In this document: positions 34,490 through 46,417 of the stretch, piece by piece
Numbering within the stretch: the first letter of the stretch is position 1
Layout: the number at the start of each line of letters is the position of its first letter
Assembly: GCF_042100115.1 (NCBI RefSeq)
Contig: NC_091275.1
Coordinates: 1,612,001 to 1,676,000 of the forward strand
DNA length: 64,000 nt
Source: Alternaria dauci
Taxonomy: Eukaryota; Ascomycota; Dothideomycetes; Pleosporales; Pleosporaceae
Direction: 5' to 3'
The notes under the pieces: model-generated
Database searches by the model: none
Seen by the model: the letters and a program-made list of their open reading frames with translations, nothing else
Told to the model about the DNA's origin: nothing
Translations under genes and position numbers: made by a program

Positions 34490-36691
34490 CTAAAAGCTCG
34501 CATCCCCGTTGATCTTCATGTCACTCACACCATTGGCGATACCTTCTGCACCAAGGCCATTCGCCGCGCCACTCTGGTAGTCACGAGTGATCTCTTCAAG
34601 CATACCGGCACTGGCAGCAACGAAGCCCAAGTACGGCCTACTTGGGTCTAAAACACGCGAAAGATATTCCGGGTGGAATTGGACACCAACGTACCAGGGG
34701 TGGTCCTTGATCTCAATAACCTCCATGCGTACACCCGCGTCATCTTTTCCGACAAAGCTCAAGCCACCCTTTTCGAGCGTCTCGATGTAGTCGGGGTTGA
34801 CTTCGTAGCGGTGACGGTGCCTTTCAAGAATCTCCTCCTTGCCAGCGTATAGAGCGCGGAGTTTAGACCATTCGCTACCTGGCTGGAAGAGAGTCGGCCG
34901 GAGACCCAGACGCATCGACGCGCCCATGGTGGTCTTGTCGACCTCCGGCATGAACATGATGAGCTTGTTCTGGGCATCGCCGTTGAACTCCTCGGAAGTC
35001 GCATCCTTGATACCACAGACATTGCGAGCGTACTCGATGACGGCGATTTGCATGCCTAGACAGACACCAAGATATGGCTTCTTGTTCTTACGCGCCCAAG
35101 TAGCTGCCGATATCATACCTTCTGTGGCACGCTGACCGAAACCGCCAGGTACAAGGATACCAGATGCCTTGACGACCTCATGCCAAGCGTTGTGGTACTT
35201 TGCAGGGTCTGTCTGTTGACACTTGGGCTCCAAATGATCCGAGTCGACCCAACGAATGTCCAGCTTCCTCCTGCATCGCATCGTAGCGTGCTCCAGCGAC
35301 TTGATAACTGACAAATATGAGTCCTGGAGCTCAACGTACTTGCCGACCAACGCAATCGTCACCGGGTCGTGGAAACGGGTGTCATGACCTGTAAGCGACT
35401 GCCATTGTGCCCATGTGTGGTTGCCCTTCTGTAGCATTGAGGGCGAAATAGATGCCTGTTCAAGAGCAAGAAATTGGCGGACCATGGGAATCAATTTTTG
35501 TTGCTCGAGAAGCATAGGGACCTGGTAAATCGACGGCATGTCACGTACGACCAGGACTTGTTCGTTCTCGACCTGGCAGAAATGGGCAATCTTCTCAACG
35601 GCAGAGGCTTCGAGTTCGCGTTCGCATCGACAGGCAATCTAGATCCGTCAGCCATTCAGTCACATCACAGCTTTGCCAACACACGGGGGTTCAAGCTGGA
35701 TCGAAATGAACGTACCAAGTCCGGAATCAGACCATTACTCCTCACCGCCTTGATGGCCTGTTGCGTAGGCTTCGTCTTCTGCTCGCCGTGAATGACAGGC
35801 ACGTATGAGACGTGGATCTGCATAAAGTTGTTCTTGCCCGCGCGGCGCCTCAGCTGGCTCATAGCCTCGATGAAGGGCATGCTCTCGATGTCGCCCACTG
35901 TTCCTCCCAACTCGATTATGCAGACGTCAGGCTCCTCGCCTGAGTCATCGACGGGTATCCGCGCGACCTTCTCGATCCAGTCCTGAATCGCATCGGTAAT
36001 GTGTGGGACGACTTGCACAGTCTTACCCAGGTAGTCGCCCTTGCGCTCGCGCTCGATAACGTGTTGGTAGATCTTTCCCGTGGTGATGTTGTTGTCGCGT
36101 GTGAGGGTAATGTTGAGGTAGCGCTCGTAGTTACCAAGATCAAGATCAACTTCGCCGCCGTCGGAGAGGACGAACACTTCGCCATGCCTACATATTCTTT
36201 AGTCCAAAGATTTCAGTGGTGTTGGTGAAGCCTACTCCTTCGGGTTCATAGTCCCTGCATCTACATTGAGATAGGGGTCGACTTTGATCGATGAGACGTG
36301 CTACGACATCAGCATGGTCAGTGGAGCGCGTCGTTCCGCTGCACTTATCTTGAGGCCGATCGTCTTGAGCAAGAGACCCGTAGACGAGGCTGTGACGCGT
36401 CAATTAGAAGCGGTACAAAGAAAAAGGAAGATTCTCGTGTATGAATTGCTTTGCAGCGGTGCAATACGGCAAGTCTCTCTGAGCCATGGCCGCTTAACGT
36501 CTGAGATGCTCTGCGCAGACCGCAGAAGCCCTTTGGAGACTCGGGCTCGCGTGACGCTTTCTGCGCACGTCATAAGAGCTTACCTATGATACCCTGTATA
36601 TACGCATTAGTGGTGATCAAAGGCGCGGCAACCCGCAGCTTACCTTCCCCACGCCGCTGATGACGCCGCCAGACACAAGCACGTATTTCAT
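34490..36691 (-). CDS. CTP synthase
   Basis: Six exons, complement of 34490-35638, 35716-36187, 36236-36297, 36349-36389, 36584-36593 and 36644-36691, give 593 aa. The enzyme makes CTP from UTP, ATP and glutamine in the cytosol. The synthase half has [50 protein letters not shown] and [14 protein letters not shown]. The glutaminase half has [13 protein letters not shown] (nucleophile Cys) and [10 protein letters not shown] (catalytic His/Glu region). Four introns fall in the first ~160 coding nt. Exon 2 is a 10-nt microexon (GGTATCATAG). The intron at 36298-36348 must have AT...AC ends to join [10 protein letters not shown] directly to VSSIKVD; no GT-AG choice keeps the frame. Length fits the family. 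Confidence 0.95.
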
Positions 36692-37265
36692 GATGTTTTG
36701 CTTTTGGTGCCTCAATCGGTTATGGGGAAGGGGAGGGAAGGAAGAAAAGCTGAGATTTTGCACGCGTTAAGTTGGAAAGAAAATCTACGCATGGACCATC
36801 TAGCGGGGCTGATGCCCGCACTAGCGTCCTCTCGAGGCGTGAGGCTTGCCTAGGCAGGCGACTTGCGGCCATCAACCCTCGGCGAATCTTTGCCTCACAG
36901 CTTCATTGTCGAGGCATAATGCTAATAGCCTAGCTAGCGACTCTTCATGTTATTTGCAAATAAGGGCTATCAAAATGGTATCGTGCTCCTTTCCGTCGAA
37001 TATCAAAAGCATTACAATAAAGCCGCCGCACCGAGTCTTCCGACCCCTCGTGTTGCGTGAACGCCATGCAAACAGCCTCATCGCTACCAGCCAGTCAATC
37101 AAGATGTATGTCGTCCGAGTGAATGTTCTTCGTTCATCATGTCGTCAAGATGCAAGTCGGTATCTGCGAAAAATGCTCCAGATAACCCAGATAGCAACCC
37201 CACGCCGTCCGTTATAGTTGATGCTTGTGAGAAAAATAAACGCCGTCGAGGTTGTGTCGGGATGG
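36692..37265. other. CTP synthase promoter region
   Basis: 5' flank of the CTP synthase gene and 3' flank of the velvet gene in tandem orientation. A GGGGAAGGGGAGGGAAGG stretch is at 36723-36740. No gene recognised. Confidence 0.5.
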
Positions 37266-38728
37266 TTATTCCCTGCGTCTTCGCTTCAACTCTTCCTCGT
37301 CTTTGTTGTCGTGCTCTTGACTCGCGGTAAGTCGCTTGCGCGCCAGTGCCTTCTCGTTGCCCTTCTTCACTTGAATGTTGCATCCTTGTAACTTCAATGC
37401 TCGGGTGAGAGCACTGCTTGGTCGCATACCGGGAAAGTCCTTGGCCGTGTAGACAGTGAAGACGTCGCTCAGGACTTCGGTAAGTATTGGCGAAAATCCT
37501 CCCACATGGAGGTTCATCGGATCGATGCGCATTAGGACGAACCGAAGTCGGTATTTGCCATGTGTACGACAAGAAAGGTCTGGAAAGCAGAAGAAGCAGC
37601 CTTCGGCATCATGCTCATCCTTTGCTACTGATGGCGAGGCCACGAGCTGGCCCATTAATCGCCGCGTCGTTCGCCGGTCGGGCTGTATGAGTGCAGTCTC
37701 TTCGTTTGTTCCCTCGGCATTCCAGAGTGTGCAATGAACCACGTTGAGCGAGTAACGCAGCTCTTCTTGTTCGGCGGCACCAGTTTTCGGATCTGTTACA
37801 AGTAGTTGGATGATTGGCGGAGGGTCAATTACCCTTCGGTCGCGTTCTCCGAACCCACATGCTCGCGCGGCGATGGGTTGTTGCCGCACACGAAGTTCAT
37901 AGTTCAAATTCCTGTATGCGTTAACGGGAGGTCACTTACTTGATCAGCGTAGAAGTATCCTTACAGTTGCTCGTTGTACACCGGCTGTGGTATCGAACCT
38001 GGCAATGGAATCGCTCGATGCTGTTTTTGAGGCGGAGCGGCAGTTGCAGATGGCTCCGAATACGAGATAGATCCGGAAGGGGCTGTTAGGGAGCCCCGAT
38101 GTGACTGTGAGTGCTGATGGGAGCCTACGGATCCGCGGAATGGAGTACTGCTCGATGCATAGCTCGGTGTGTACCCAGGTGACGGCAGTGGCGGATATGA
38201 CCTTTGCTGCAAGGCCTCTACTGGGGATGTGAGAGACGAGTATGGCTGCTCGTGGTGTTGGCTGTGATGGTAGTGCCGGGAATCTTCGTAAGCATAGCGG
38301 TGTTCTGTCAATCTGCGCGGTCCTCTGCTGTCGAATTCGGAACGTGGTGAGATGGACGGGCCATATTGCTGAGGAGAATATGGAGGGTCTGATCTGGGTG
38401 GGGTGTAGGAATTTGAATGTTGTAGTAGTTTCTCAACAGGAGCTGCCGATCTGTGTACGGAGGGCGGCTGAGGATAGTCGTGTCGCGGAGGCAATCCAGC
38501 ATGAATCGAGGGCAGATGATTGATGGAGGAGCGGAACTGGTGATCGGACCGGGGTGGTACAGCGTCTGGCGGGATCTCTAGCGGGGGGAGTCGGCGGTGA
38601 GAACAGTCGAGGAAGCCAGGGGCCGAGAAGATGGGAAGTTTCTGGGTCTCAGTCATATCTGGAGCAGGACGAGAAGTCGTTGTCAGAGGGAGCGACGGCG
38701 GCGGAGGAGGTGGAGGTGGTTGGGACAT
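37266..38728 (-). CDS. Velvet-domain regulator, VelC-like
   Basis: Two exons, complement of 37266-37911 and 37965-38728, give 469 aa. The codon at 38767 is GTG, so the start is the ATG at 38726-38728 (MSQPPPPPPPP). The first ~255 residues are Pro/Ser/His-rich and disordered. The velvet domain (about 256-440) begins LNLNYELRVRQQPIAARACG and continues FGERDRRVIDPPPIIQLLV, GCFFCFPDLSCRTHGKY, VFTVYTAKDFPGM and GCNIQVKKGNEK. A C-terminal domain, the ARACGFGE form and the long N-terminus point to VelC rather than VelB or VosA; this assignment is from memory of the family. Velvet proteins are nuclear DNA-binding regulators of spore development and secondary metabolism. The basic tail ELKRRRRE may be a nuclear localisation signal. 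Confidence 0.9.
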
Positions 38729-40937
38729 GCGTGTATTATTATTTGGCCGGGCCAGGACACGATGCACGAAGCCGCATTGGGATGTTGTTTGTGTCCAGTT
38801 CGGAGGCTCTTTTCAAATTGGGAGCAGCAGGGAGTGGTGCAGTGTTGGACAAGACGTCAGGAATGGGGGCACTGCCTCGAGTGTGGCGGCGTTGATAGTT
38901 TATAGTTTAATGTCCCTTGTAGGCGACCCTGTACGTATCTGGATCGCCAGCAGCCAGATCGACGGTCAGATGCTTGGATTCAGCAATGGCGACGTTGAAG
39001 TGGAGGCGCTCTGACGCCTTAAAACAACGGGCGCCCGGGAAGAGGAAAGGATGCAGACGGGGGTGGGCCCGCAGCACCCTGTTCACTCGCAAGCCTCACG
39101 CCGACCGTCTAGAGTAGCCGGCTCGGAGCATAAATTCTGACCAGGACAGCGATAAGTGCAGCGAGTGGGTGCATGGATCCGAGCTTGGCGGGCAGCTGTT
39201 ATTCCCCAGGTTTCTGACTTGGGTTGGTGCAAGCGATATGAAGGCCGGGAGATGGGCACTATGTACAGTACAAGCAGGTGAAATTTGTGGAGAAACGTAG
39301 TCATGTCTGTTCCTCGTGGTCTAGGGGATTGGGTGAGCTAGTCGGTGCATGTGGTCTCTGCGGCAGTCCACTCTGTCTTCTCACCGCGTTCGCAGCCCAT
39401 GCAGCTGGAGACTTTGGGACGCGAGTGGCCCAGGACTCGTGTCTAGCTCCGAAACTGGCTTCGCAGTATTTTCGTGGGGCGTCACCGAATAGGCTGGCGG
39501 CCGGGTAAAAGAGAGACAAACAACGGCGTCCCGGTTTCGCAGGCACGTCTGTTTCGAATCAAGACGGACCGGGGTGTTGCACACTGTGACCGGGCGGCAG
39601 CCAATATGGAGCAATATGCCAGATATCACGCAACTCGGTCCACGGGCGCTGGCGAGTGGAGGGTAGCATCGCGAGCGGCAGACGCTTTCACATTCGGCGA
39701 GGGTCCAGATAAAGTGAAGGAGCAGCTGCAGCGCGAACCTAGGAAAGGCTTGACGGGCCCATCTGTCAGAGCGGGCGCAGGCCAATGGCGAGGCTGGAGG
39801 ATTGCGGCTAAAAGCGATCTGCCCTGCGACGCCTTTCTTGTCCGTCTCCGCGCACCCACTTGGGATGGGTGGGGTCTGCTGCCATGCTGTATGTGTGCTA
39901 TAGGTGGCCCAAACTCTGCTGGTGGTGAACCCAGTCAGGACGGCTACCGGGCTTTTGGAAGACGGCTGCCGTCTCATGCGTCCATCACTCAGTGACATGA
40001 GACATTGCCTTTGCACCTGGCTATCGGACTCGATAGCCCACGGGCACGGCCGCCCAAACGATGTCGGTGGCTTGCGCTTGCCCCAGGCGGGCGACCGTTG
40101 TCGTTAACAGCAGACATTAAGACAAACATATATCGCTTCTATGGCTGCGACGCGAATCACGGCGGTTCGCTTGCGGCGCAACGGTTTGAGGAGAGTGGCA
40201 GGAGATTGGGAGAAGCGTCATGGGGTGTGTGTGTGTGTGTGTGTGCTGTTCAGCGGGTGACTTGAGCATGGTATGCGGCAGTTGTACCATGCAGACTGAT
40301 AATATACGGTGTGAGGCACAATAACCAGACCCAGCCATGATCAACCAGACTTTGTGCATCGTCTACAGGGCAAGGAGCGAGAGGGAGAGGGAGAGTAAAC
40401 TCGATTAGCAGTGCAGGTCAAGTTTGATCTGGACAGGCGCCTATTTTCCAAACCTCGGAACACTCATCGCCTGAGTAACAGAGTTGCAATGGCACCCTGG
40501 CAGACGGCACCTATTTGGCAGTGCTAGCGCCGCTCCTCCTATTGCTTCCTCTACTCATTCAGGCAGGCTCCATCTCTGATATTGCTGCCCGCACGGATCC
40601 AGCGTACCTGCGCTGCCCTCTCCCTAGCCTAGCCTAGCCGCGTCCGCTCTGTGCTACCTCGAGCGGGCGCATGTCTACTTTGACACACTCATCCTTTCCT
40701 ACCCCTCACCTCCCATCGTGACATTGGCTTTGGTGGACAGGTCAGCCAATTGTTCTACCTGGCACGTGTGGTAGCCAATCGTCTGCCCGAGCACACCTGC
40801 CGTCTTTGGGATTTACGCGACTTCCCAACCTGCTGACCACTCACCTCCCACTTTGCACTTCTCTCACCGCCCGTTCCCTGCCCCCTCCCCCCTCCCCCCC
40901 TCTCCAAAATATACATCACGCTGCTGCTCGACAGCGC
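38729..40937. other. Long divergent upstream region between velvet and Bin3 genes
   Basis: 2.2 kb without a recognisable gene. Opposed frames such as 39381-40016 (minus) and 39474-39995 (plus) shadow each other and show no domain. It holds a GT microsatellite (listed) and a C/T-rich tract at about 40876-40907 just before the Bin3-type gene. Long non-coding upstream regions are common before developmental regulators. Confidence 0.5.
40225..40245. repeat. GT dinucleotide microsatellite
   Basis: About ten uninterrupted GT units, in the divergent region upstream of the velvet gene. Confidence 0.95.
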
Positions 40938-41999
40938 ATGAATCACGTCGCCACTCGTCCACCACAGGCCGACCAAGAAACTCCCCGGCCCCGATCGACA
41001 CGCAGCCTCGGCGGAGCCGTCATGGCTACTGAGTTTGGCAACTACAAGGGTAGGCGTGCGAACCGATCTCACCAAGACGGGCTGTTGGCGTCCTGACACG
41101 TTCTCAAAGCGGCGTCTACTCGGCAATGGCTGCCTTTGCTTTCGACTCGTACTGACTCGCCTGCAGATTATAGTGGGGTGTCAAAACTGCCTGCCTCTGC
41201 GACTCACCTTCTTGACCCACGTCTAAAAATCCTGGCTACGCTGATCCCCGGAATCTTCGCCGCCAAGCATTGTTTGGACATCGGCTGTAATGCTGGCAGT
41301 GTCTCAATCCAACTATGTAAGTGTAGGAAGGATACCCCTGCAACCTCCTGCAACCGACTATTACCACATCTTGTCGATATTGATCAACGCGCAGCCTTTG
41401 ATTTCCATGCGGCATCTGTCACTGGCATAGATATCGATCCCAAGCTGATTGCCCAGGCCGAGAAGCTCCTGGCCCTGCGTGCTTCCCGTGCCAGACCCCC
41501 CACGAGTAGCTCGGCACCCGTTGTCGACTACTTTCCCATATCGGCCGTACTCACTCATGGCTACCGGATTGAACCGCAAAACAAGGCTGCGCATAGCGCA
41601 TCCACTGTGACATCTGCCTGGCCGCGTGTAACCTTCTCCTCTGCAGATTGGGCCGTACCCTCTGGCCACGACGTCAAGGAGTCATACGATGTGATCCTGG
41701 CATTATCCGTCATTAAATGGATCCACCTCGAACATCGAGACGCTGGTCTACTTGCTTTCTTTGACAAGTGCGCGTCGTCGTTGCGAACAGGTGGATACCT
41801 CGCTATTGAACTCCAGGGCTGGGATTCATACCAAAAGGCCGTTCGCCCAAACCATTCTCCGCATTTCCAGCAGGCTTTGAAGGAGCTTAAGTTACGACCG
41901 GAAACTTCATTTGACACCCTCCTTGCGAACCAAGGCCTACACCTCTGCGCTTCATCAGATGAACTTCCTCGTCGCATCAATGTCTATCGAAAGGCCTGA
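40938..41999 (+). CDS. Bin3-type SAM-dependent RNA methyltransferase (MePCE-like)
   Basis: Three exons, 40938-41049, 41167-41316 and 41395-41999, give 288 aa. An alternative in-frame ATG at 41022 (MATEFGNYKG) has a better context and sits directly before the domain, so the true protein may be 260 aa. The Bin3 domain starts at FGNYK and includes LLDPRLKILATLIPGIFAAK. The SAM site is CLDIGCNAGSVSIQL, completed across an intron, followed by VTGIDIDPKLIAQAEKLL. YDVILALSVIKWIHLEHRD, LRTGGYLAIELQGWDSY and RINVYRK complete the core. Relatives cap the gamma-phosphate of small RNAs (7SK, U6). The substrate here is inferred only. A pyrimidine-rich tract precedes the start. Confidence 0.9.
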
Positions 42000-44900
42000 G
42001 CAGTTTCTGGACATATCGCTAGTCCTGGACAGTCTGCCCCTTGGATCACGTTTCATCGCCTTCTAGTACCCGATCTTTAGCATCGGGAATTACCATTTCA
42101 TCTTGCTTGGGAGACGTTCAACTAATCCATGGCATTCCCCACTTGGACTAGTCGTTACAGTCTGGCGCACAGTCACTTTGCAACCATCACCCGTCCCTTG
42201 CCTTATCGGCGCCTATTGCACCTGGACTCTCTATTTTGTTAGTTGGTGAAATTTGGATGGAGTATTGCTATTCACGAGACTTTGACTACTATCCCAAGCC
42301 GCGGTCAGTTACCACAAACGGCTGGTCTGCGCTCCACTTTCTTGGGGTTCTCCAGGCCTGAACCCTGCATGCCGATCCTCCCTCCTCACCATTCCGGGTC
42401 CCATCCCTCCATGCATCGTACGATTGCGGCAGCTGTGTAAGTAAAGATCGACCAAATAACAGGATTTTTCAAAGTTTCGGTCTAGATGTTCGCCTCAATA
42501 TCGAGATATGCAGCTACAACCTGGCCTTGGTCGTGGTAGTGACCTTGAAAACCGTCTGGCATGAGGTTGCGAAACCTGCATTAGCTGCAGGACTAACCAG
42601 TGATGGCTCGGAAGCCTTTCGGCATACACCGGATACCCAACTCTGTGGTTCTCCAGACCGTAGGTCACATGTCGTCCGCTAATGCAAACCTTATCCCACA
42701 CCCAGTCTCGTGCGAGCCGAGGTTTTTTTGCTCTACTATCACGACTGCTATGAGCCGCAGCATCCCTTTTGTAACGTCATTCCCTGTGGCTGGTCCCATA
42801 TGTTTCGATACTTGTTGATCGCCTTCCGGTCAAGATGAGGTGACAAATGCTAGGTCACTAAGAGGCAAGTGCGGCGAATCGTTAGTACCATGATTTGACC
42901 TAGTCCTGCCATCGGCGACCGGTTGTGAACCATCGCAGAAACTGAAATTGTCAAACGCTCGTTGATAGGACGACTGATGATCTTGTGAAGGAGGAGATGC
43001 AATGTGACATTCTCATCACAGTCGAACCATTTCCGCCTTGGTGACTTCATGGATACGTAAATCTCTCAAGTCTCTTTCCGTTCTTCCTGATTCTCCGCGA
43101 TTGCCACAGAAGTACGGGCACTTGGCTCCTCTGACCAGCAGGCATCGAAGAACAGCTCGTAATTGCTGAAAAGCTGGCTGTTCTGAGAGCTCGCCGCAGA
43201 AGGCACCATATATTATCACAAGTCTTGACCAAACGATCGGTCTGCTACTGAGCCTACACTGTATCAATCTTCACCTGTTAGAAGCGATTGAACTGGGGTC
43301 TTGTTCGAAGAGCACGTCCTACGTTCTGCAAGATACATCTAGAAACACAAGAATGCATATAAACTGAAGGCTTGGTAGTTTGACCAATGTTCCTGCTAGA
43401 TACACCTTGCATGGTCTCGAGATCTCATGGGGTGCTTGATCTCCCAGTCGGAGCTAGACCTCGCGGAAAGCTGATACCGCACAGCCAAACCAATATTCAG
43501 TCTCGACCGCGTTTACATAGCCGTACAGTGGCAGAAGCTTGCTTCCCTAGAGGTCGTGCCATAGAACACCAATGCAGCATGCTGTGAACTGTCAGGTTCA
43601 CCGCAGCGATGCATGGAGATATGATCTTGTCTCTGGTGGGAAGAAGAGGCCGATGATGCACTCCCCTGCCAACCGAGCAATATTCCGACTATTGTCGTTC
43701 AGGAAGCCTTAGCCTATCGGGATCCAGCATCTCTGCTTGCCTGGGTTGCACAGCGGCCAAGATGGCCACCGATAAATGCACCGGCAGTTTCTCTCTAGCC
43801 GAGAGGGTAAATCAACATGGATAGCCCTTATGTCGTGCTCGAGAGCGTCAGCTCTGGCTACCCAACTGCAGCGTGGTATCTTGATCGTAGACGGTATCGC
43901 GATTTGTATTCTGACCATCATCAGTTCATTCAAATTCTACTGCTTTATGGATGACATGCAACTACATGGGAAGCTTGGCTGATATTGAGTAAGCTCTACA
44001 CGGAGTTTGTGAAATTGGGGAATGCCGACTAAATGGGGCTGTCCACTGATGGACAACGCATCGACGGATAGCTGCATCGTAGACACACCACATCCCACAC
44101 GACAGCGCCCTACACAAGTGATGCTGCCCAAAGGCATGTTGTGAGCTGGCTCTGAGTGACAACACAATTACTGCACCTTGCGCTTATCTCCTTGATCTGG
44201 ATCCTCGATGATAACACGCAAAGAACAACGTAACGGTATTGAAAAACTGTAGGCAAGGTGCAGGTCGCGTGTGCAGCAAGTAGAGCATACTACTGATAGT
44301 CACCACTATCACCACCTCTCGCGTCGTCCTGTATCCGTACTCGTTGTAGTTGTGATGCGCTGATCTTCACTCTTGCTGTTTTCACGGCAGCCCGTCTTGC
44401 AGCTACTTCGATTACGTATGCCAGGAAACCCAAATGATACCGGGCGTTCATGAACTTACTAGGGGCCATGCAGAACATAGTTTCTGCTGTGAAACCTTCC
44501 AGCACATCGCCCTTGCCTTGCCACGAACACTTGCATCTTGCTTCCGACACACGAACTCGACATCGGCCAGTATGTTTGAAGGATTGCGCTGCAGGTAGCT
44601 CGAATTGACCATTTCCTGCGTTTCCTCGACGTGTTCAGATGAGAAAAGCACTGTCAACGCTCCAAGTCGGCGAAGCGCGGGGCTGGGAAATAGCCTCTGG
44701 CCACCTCACCTTGCCGCATCGGAGGCTTTTGTACCTTCAACAAATGCTCCTTCTTCCCTTCGCTGGACTTCGCAGGGACCGAACGCAAGGCGATACTAGC
44801 GACAGGACGATCCGCGTCCTTGGTTCGCGATGGCAATGATGCATAGCTGCTGGACTTTCTGCGGTGGCGGCACATCTCAGCTCGGATGGACATCCACTTG

Positions 44901-45538
44901 TAACTAGGCGCGAAGCCAAGCGCTGCACCATACGGGCTATATAATCTTCAAGCAGCGTGGAAGTAGGTCTCACGGGGTTTCTGTCGTCCTTCCTGACGTG
45001 TGTACCGGACCACGATTCAAGCTACGTAGCTTGCGCCGGAACTCCAGGCTGAGCCGAACAAAAAGCAACCATCTTCTCCCCCAAGCTGCGCCAGCCAGGT
45101 AAGCATCAGAAGCGCGCGTAGCATTAATGCGGCAGCACGTGTGTTGTTCACACCTCAGCTGCTGAGGCGTCAAGGAACGGGCGTCGTATAGGTCGCTTAG
45201 GGGGTATGAAACGGCTTCGTGCTGACCGTGCGATAGGCTTCCTTGACGAGTCTCGCGCGGGCGCCTCTCACGATCCCTCTTGCAGATCTCTGGTTATTTG
45301 ACATCCTGCCGAAGTCAGACGTAAGCCGGATCCTTGCTTTTGCCAAAGCGAATGACCTTCCGAGCTTGGTCACACAGAGCTAGACAACACTCAACACGAC
45401 TCGGCATCTTGCCGGAGCTACGGAGATCGACTACATATACATATGCCATCAAAAACCACTCGTAGAACAAAGCAGACCGACGCCGAGCGCTGATCTCCGC
45501 TTACCGACCGCGAGCGCATCGAGCGCATCACCGAGGCC
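42000..45538. other. Gene-poor 3.5-kb intergenic region
   Basis: No frame longer than about 90 codons shows family resemblance, and candidates on the two strands shadow each other. I saw no tandem or inverted repeat. It may hold decayed sequence or an RNA gene that I cannot recognise. Confidence 0.45.
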
Positions 45539-46417
45539 ATGCCACCCGCGAGCTCCTCCTTCACGCCCCTCAACATCCAAGACAATGTCGTACCAGAGTG
45601 GCTGGATGCCTTCACCCTGACCGCGCCCCCAAACACCGACCTTTGGAGGAAACCACCATCAGGGGATATATCGACGGCTCCCATTCTCTACACCGCTTTG
45701 CGCAACCCATTCATAGTAGCAGAAGTTACAGTCTCAGCAGACTGGGAACTCGAATGGGACCAGGGAGGACTGGTCATATTTGCGGGCACGCCGCCAGGGC
45801 AGATGCCGGCAGCAACAGCAAACGCGACAACAACACTCGAGGTCCCCAATGTTGCAAGCATATGTTTGGATGACAACACGGCGCCAAGTTCCGCCATGTC
45901 ACTCTCGCAAACCTCTAGTATTGACGATGTTGAGAGGTACGGTAACACATCTTCACAAAGCCCAGCAGAGAATCCAAATTCCAGGCCCCAAGTAGAGCGC
46001 GGCCCTCCACCACCGTACGTTGCTCCCGCGCCAGCATCCAAGTGGGCCAAAGTTGGGCTCGAGTTCTCCAGCAACGCCTGCCATGCCAGTTGTGTGGTCG
46101 CAAATGGCGTAGGTGCAGACTGGTCACTGAGCGCACTCCCGCCCCATCAACAACGACGCATGGACCTGCGCGTCAAGATTGAGCGCATCGGCTATGCGCT
46201 ATGGGTGTCATACGAGGACGAACTGTCCGGCTGGAAGAAGCTGAGAGAAGTCACCTGGTTCTTCTGGGGTGTGGAAGACAAAGCCGTACGCGTTGGAGTT
46301 TATGCGAGTCGACCTGCAAACTTTGGCATCTCCGTGTGGGACCAGAGACACGCTGCAGGAATGAGTAGAGGAGATCGAGATCTATGCGTCGAATTTGAAG
46401 GTTTGGAGATTTTCTGA
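45539..46417 (+). CDS. DUF1349 family protein (concanavalin-like fold)
   Basis: A single-exon 292-aa frame with an ATG start. DUF1349-type blocks are visible: VPEWLDAFTLTAPPNTDLWRK, EVTVSADWELEWDQGGLVIF, KWAKVGLEFSSN, VVANGVGADWSLSALPP, and the C-terminal VEDKAVRVGVYASRPA. The core is interrupted by a Ser/Thr/Pro-rich insert at about residues 95-160. The family has a beta-sandwich fold; yeast YLR... relatives are of poorly known function (linked by name to enolase regulation). There is no signal peptide, so a cytosolic location is likely. Function is not established. Confidence 0.82.
   Translation: MPPASSSFTPLNIQDNVVPEWLDAFTLTAPPNTDLWRKPPSGDISTAPILYTALRNPFIVAEVTVSADWELEWDQGGLVIFAGTPPGQMPAATANATTTLEVPNVASICLDDNTAPSSAMSLSQTSSIDDVERYGNTSSQSPAENPNSRPQVERGPPPPYVAPAPASKWAKVGLEFSSNACHASCVVANGVGADWSLSALPPHQQRRMDLRVKIERIGYALWVSYEDELSGWKKLREVTWFFWGVEDKAVRVGVYASRPANFGISVWDQRHAAGMSRGDRDLCVEFEGLEIF

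Noticed and set aside
39310..39370. TCGTGGTCTAGGGG stretch resembling the start of a tRNA
   Set aside because: No anticodon arm, T-arm GTTCGA consensus or acceptor pairing follows.
39381..40016. 211-codon minus frame upstream of the velvet gene
   Set aside because: It is mirrored by a 173-codon plus frame over the same bases, has no domain, and lies in an AT/GC-mixed upstream region.
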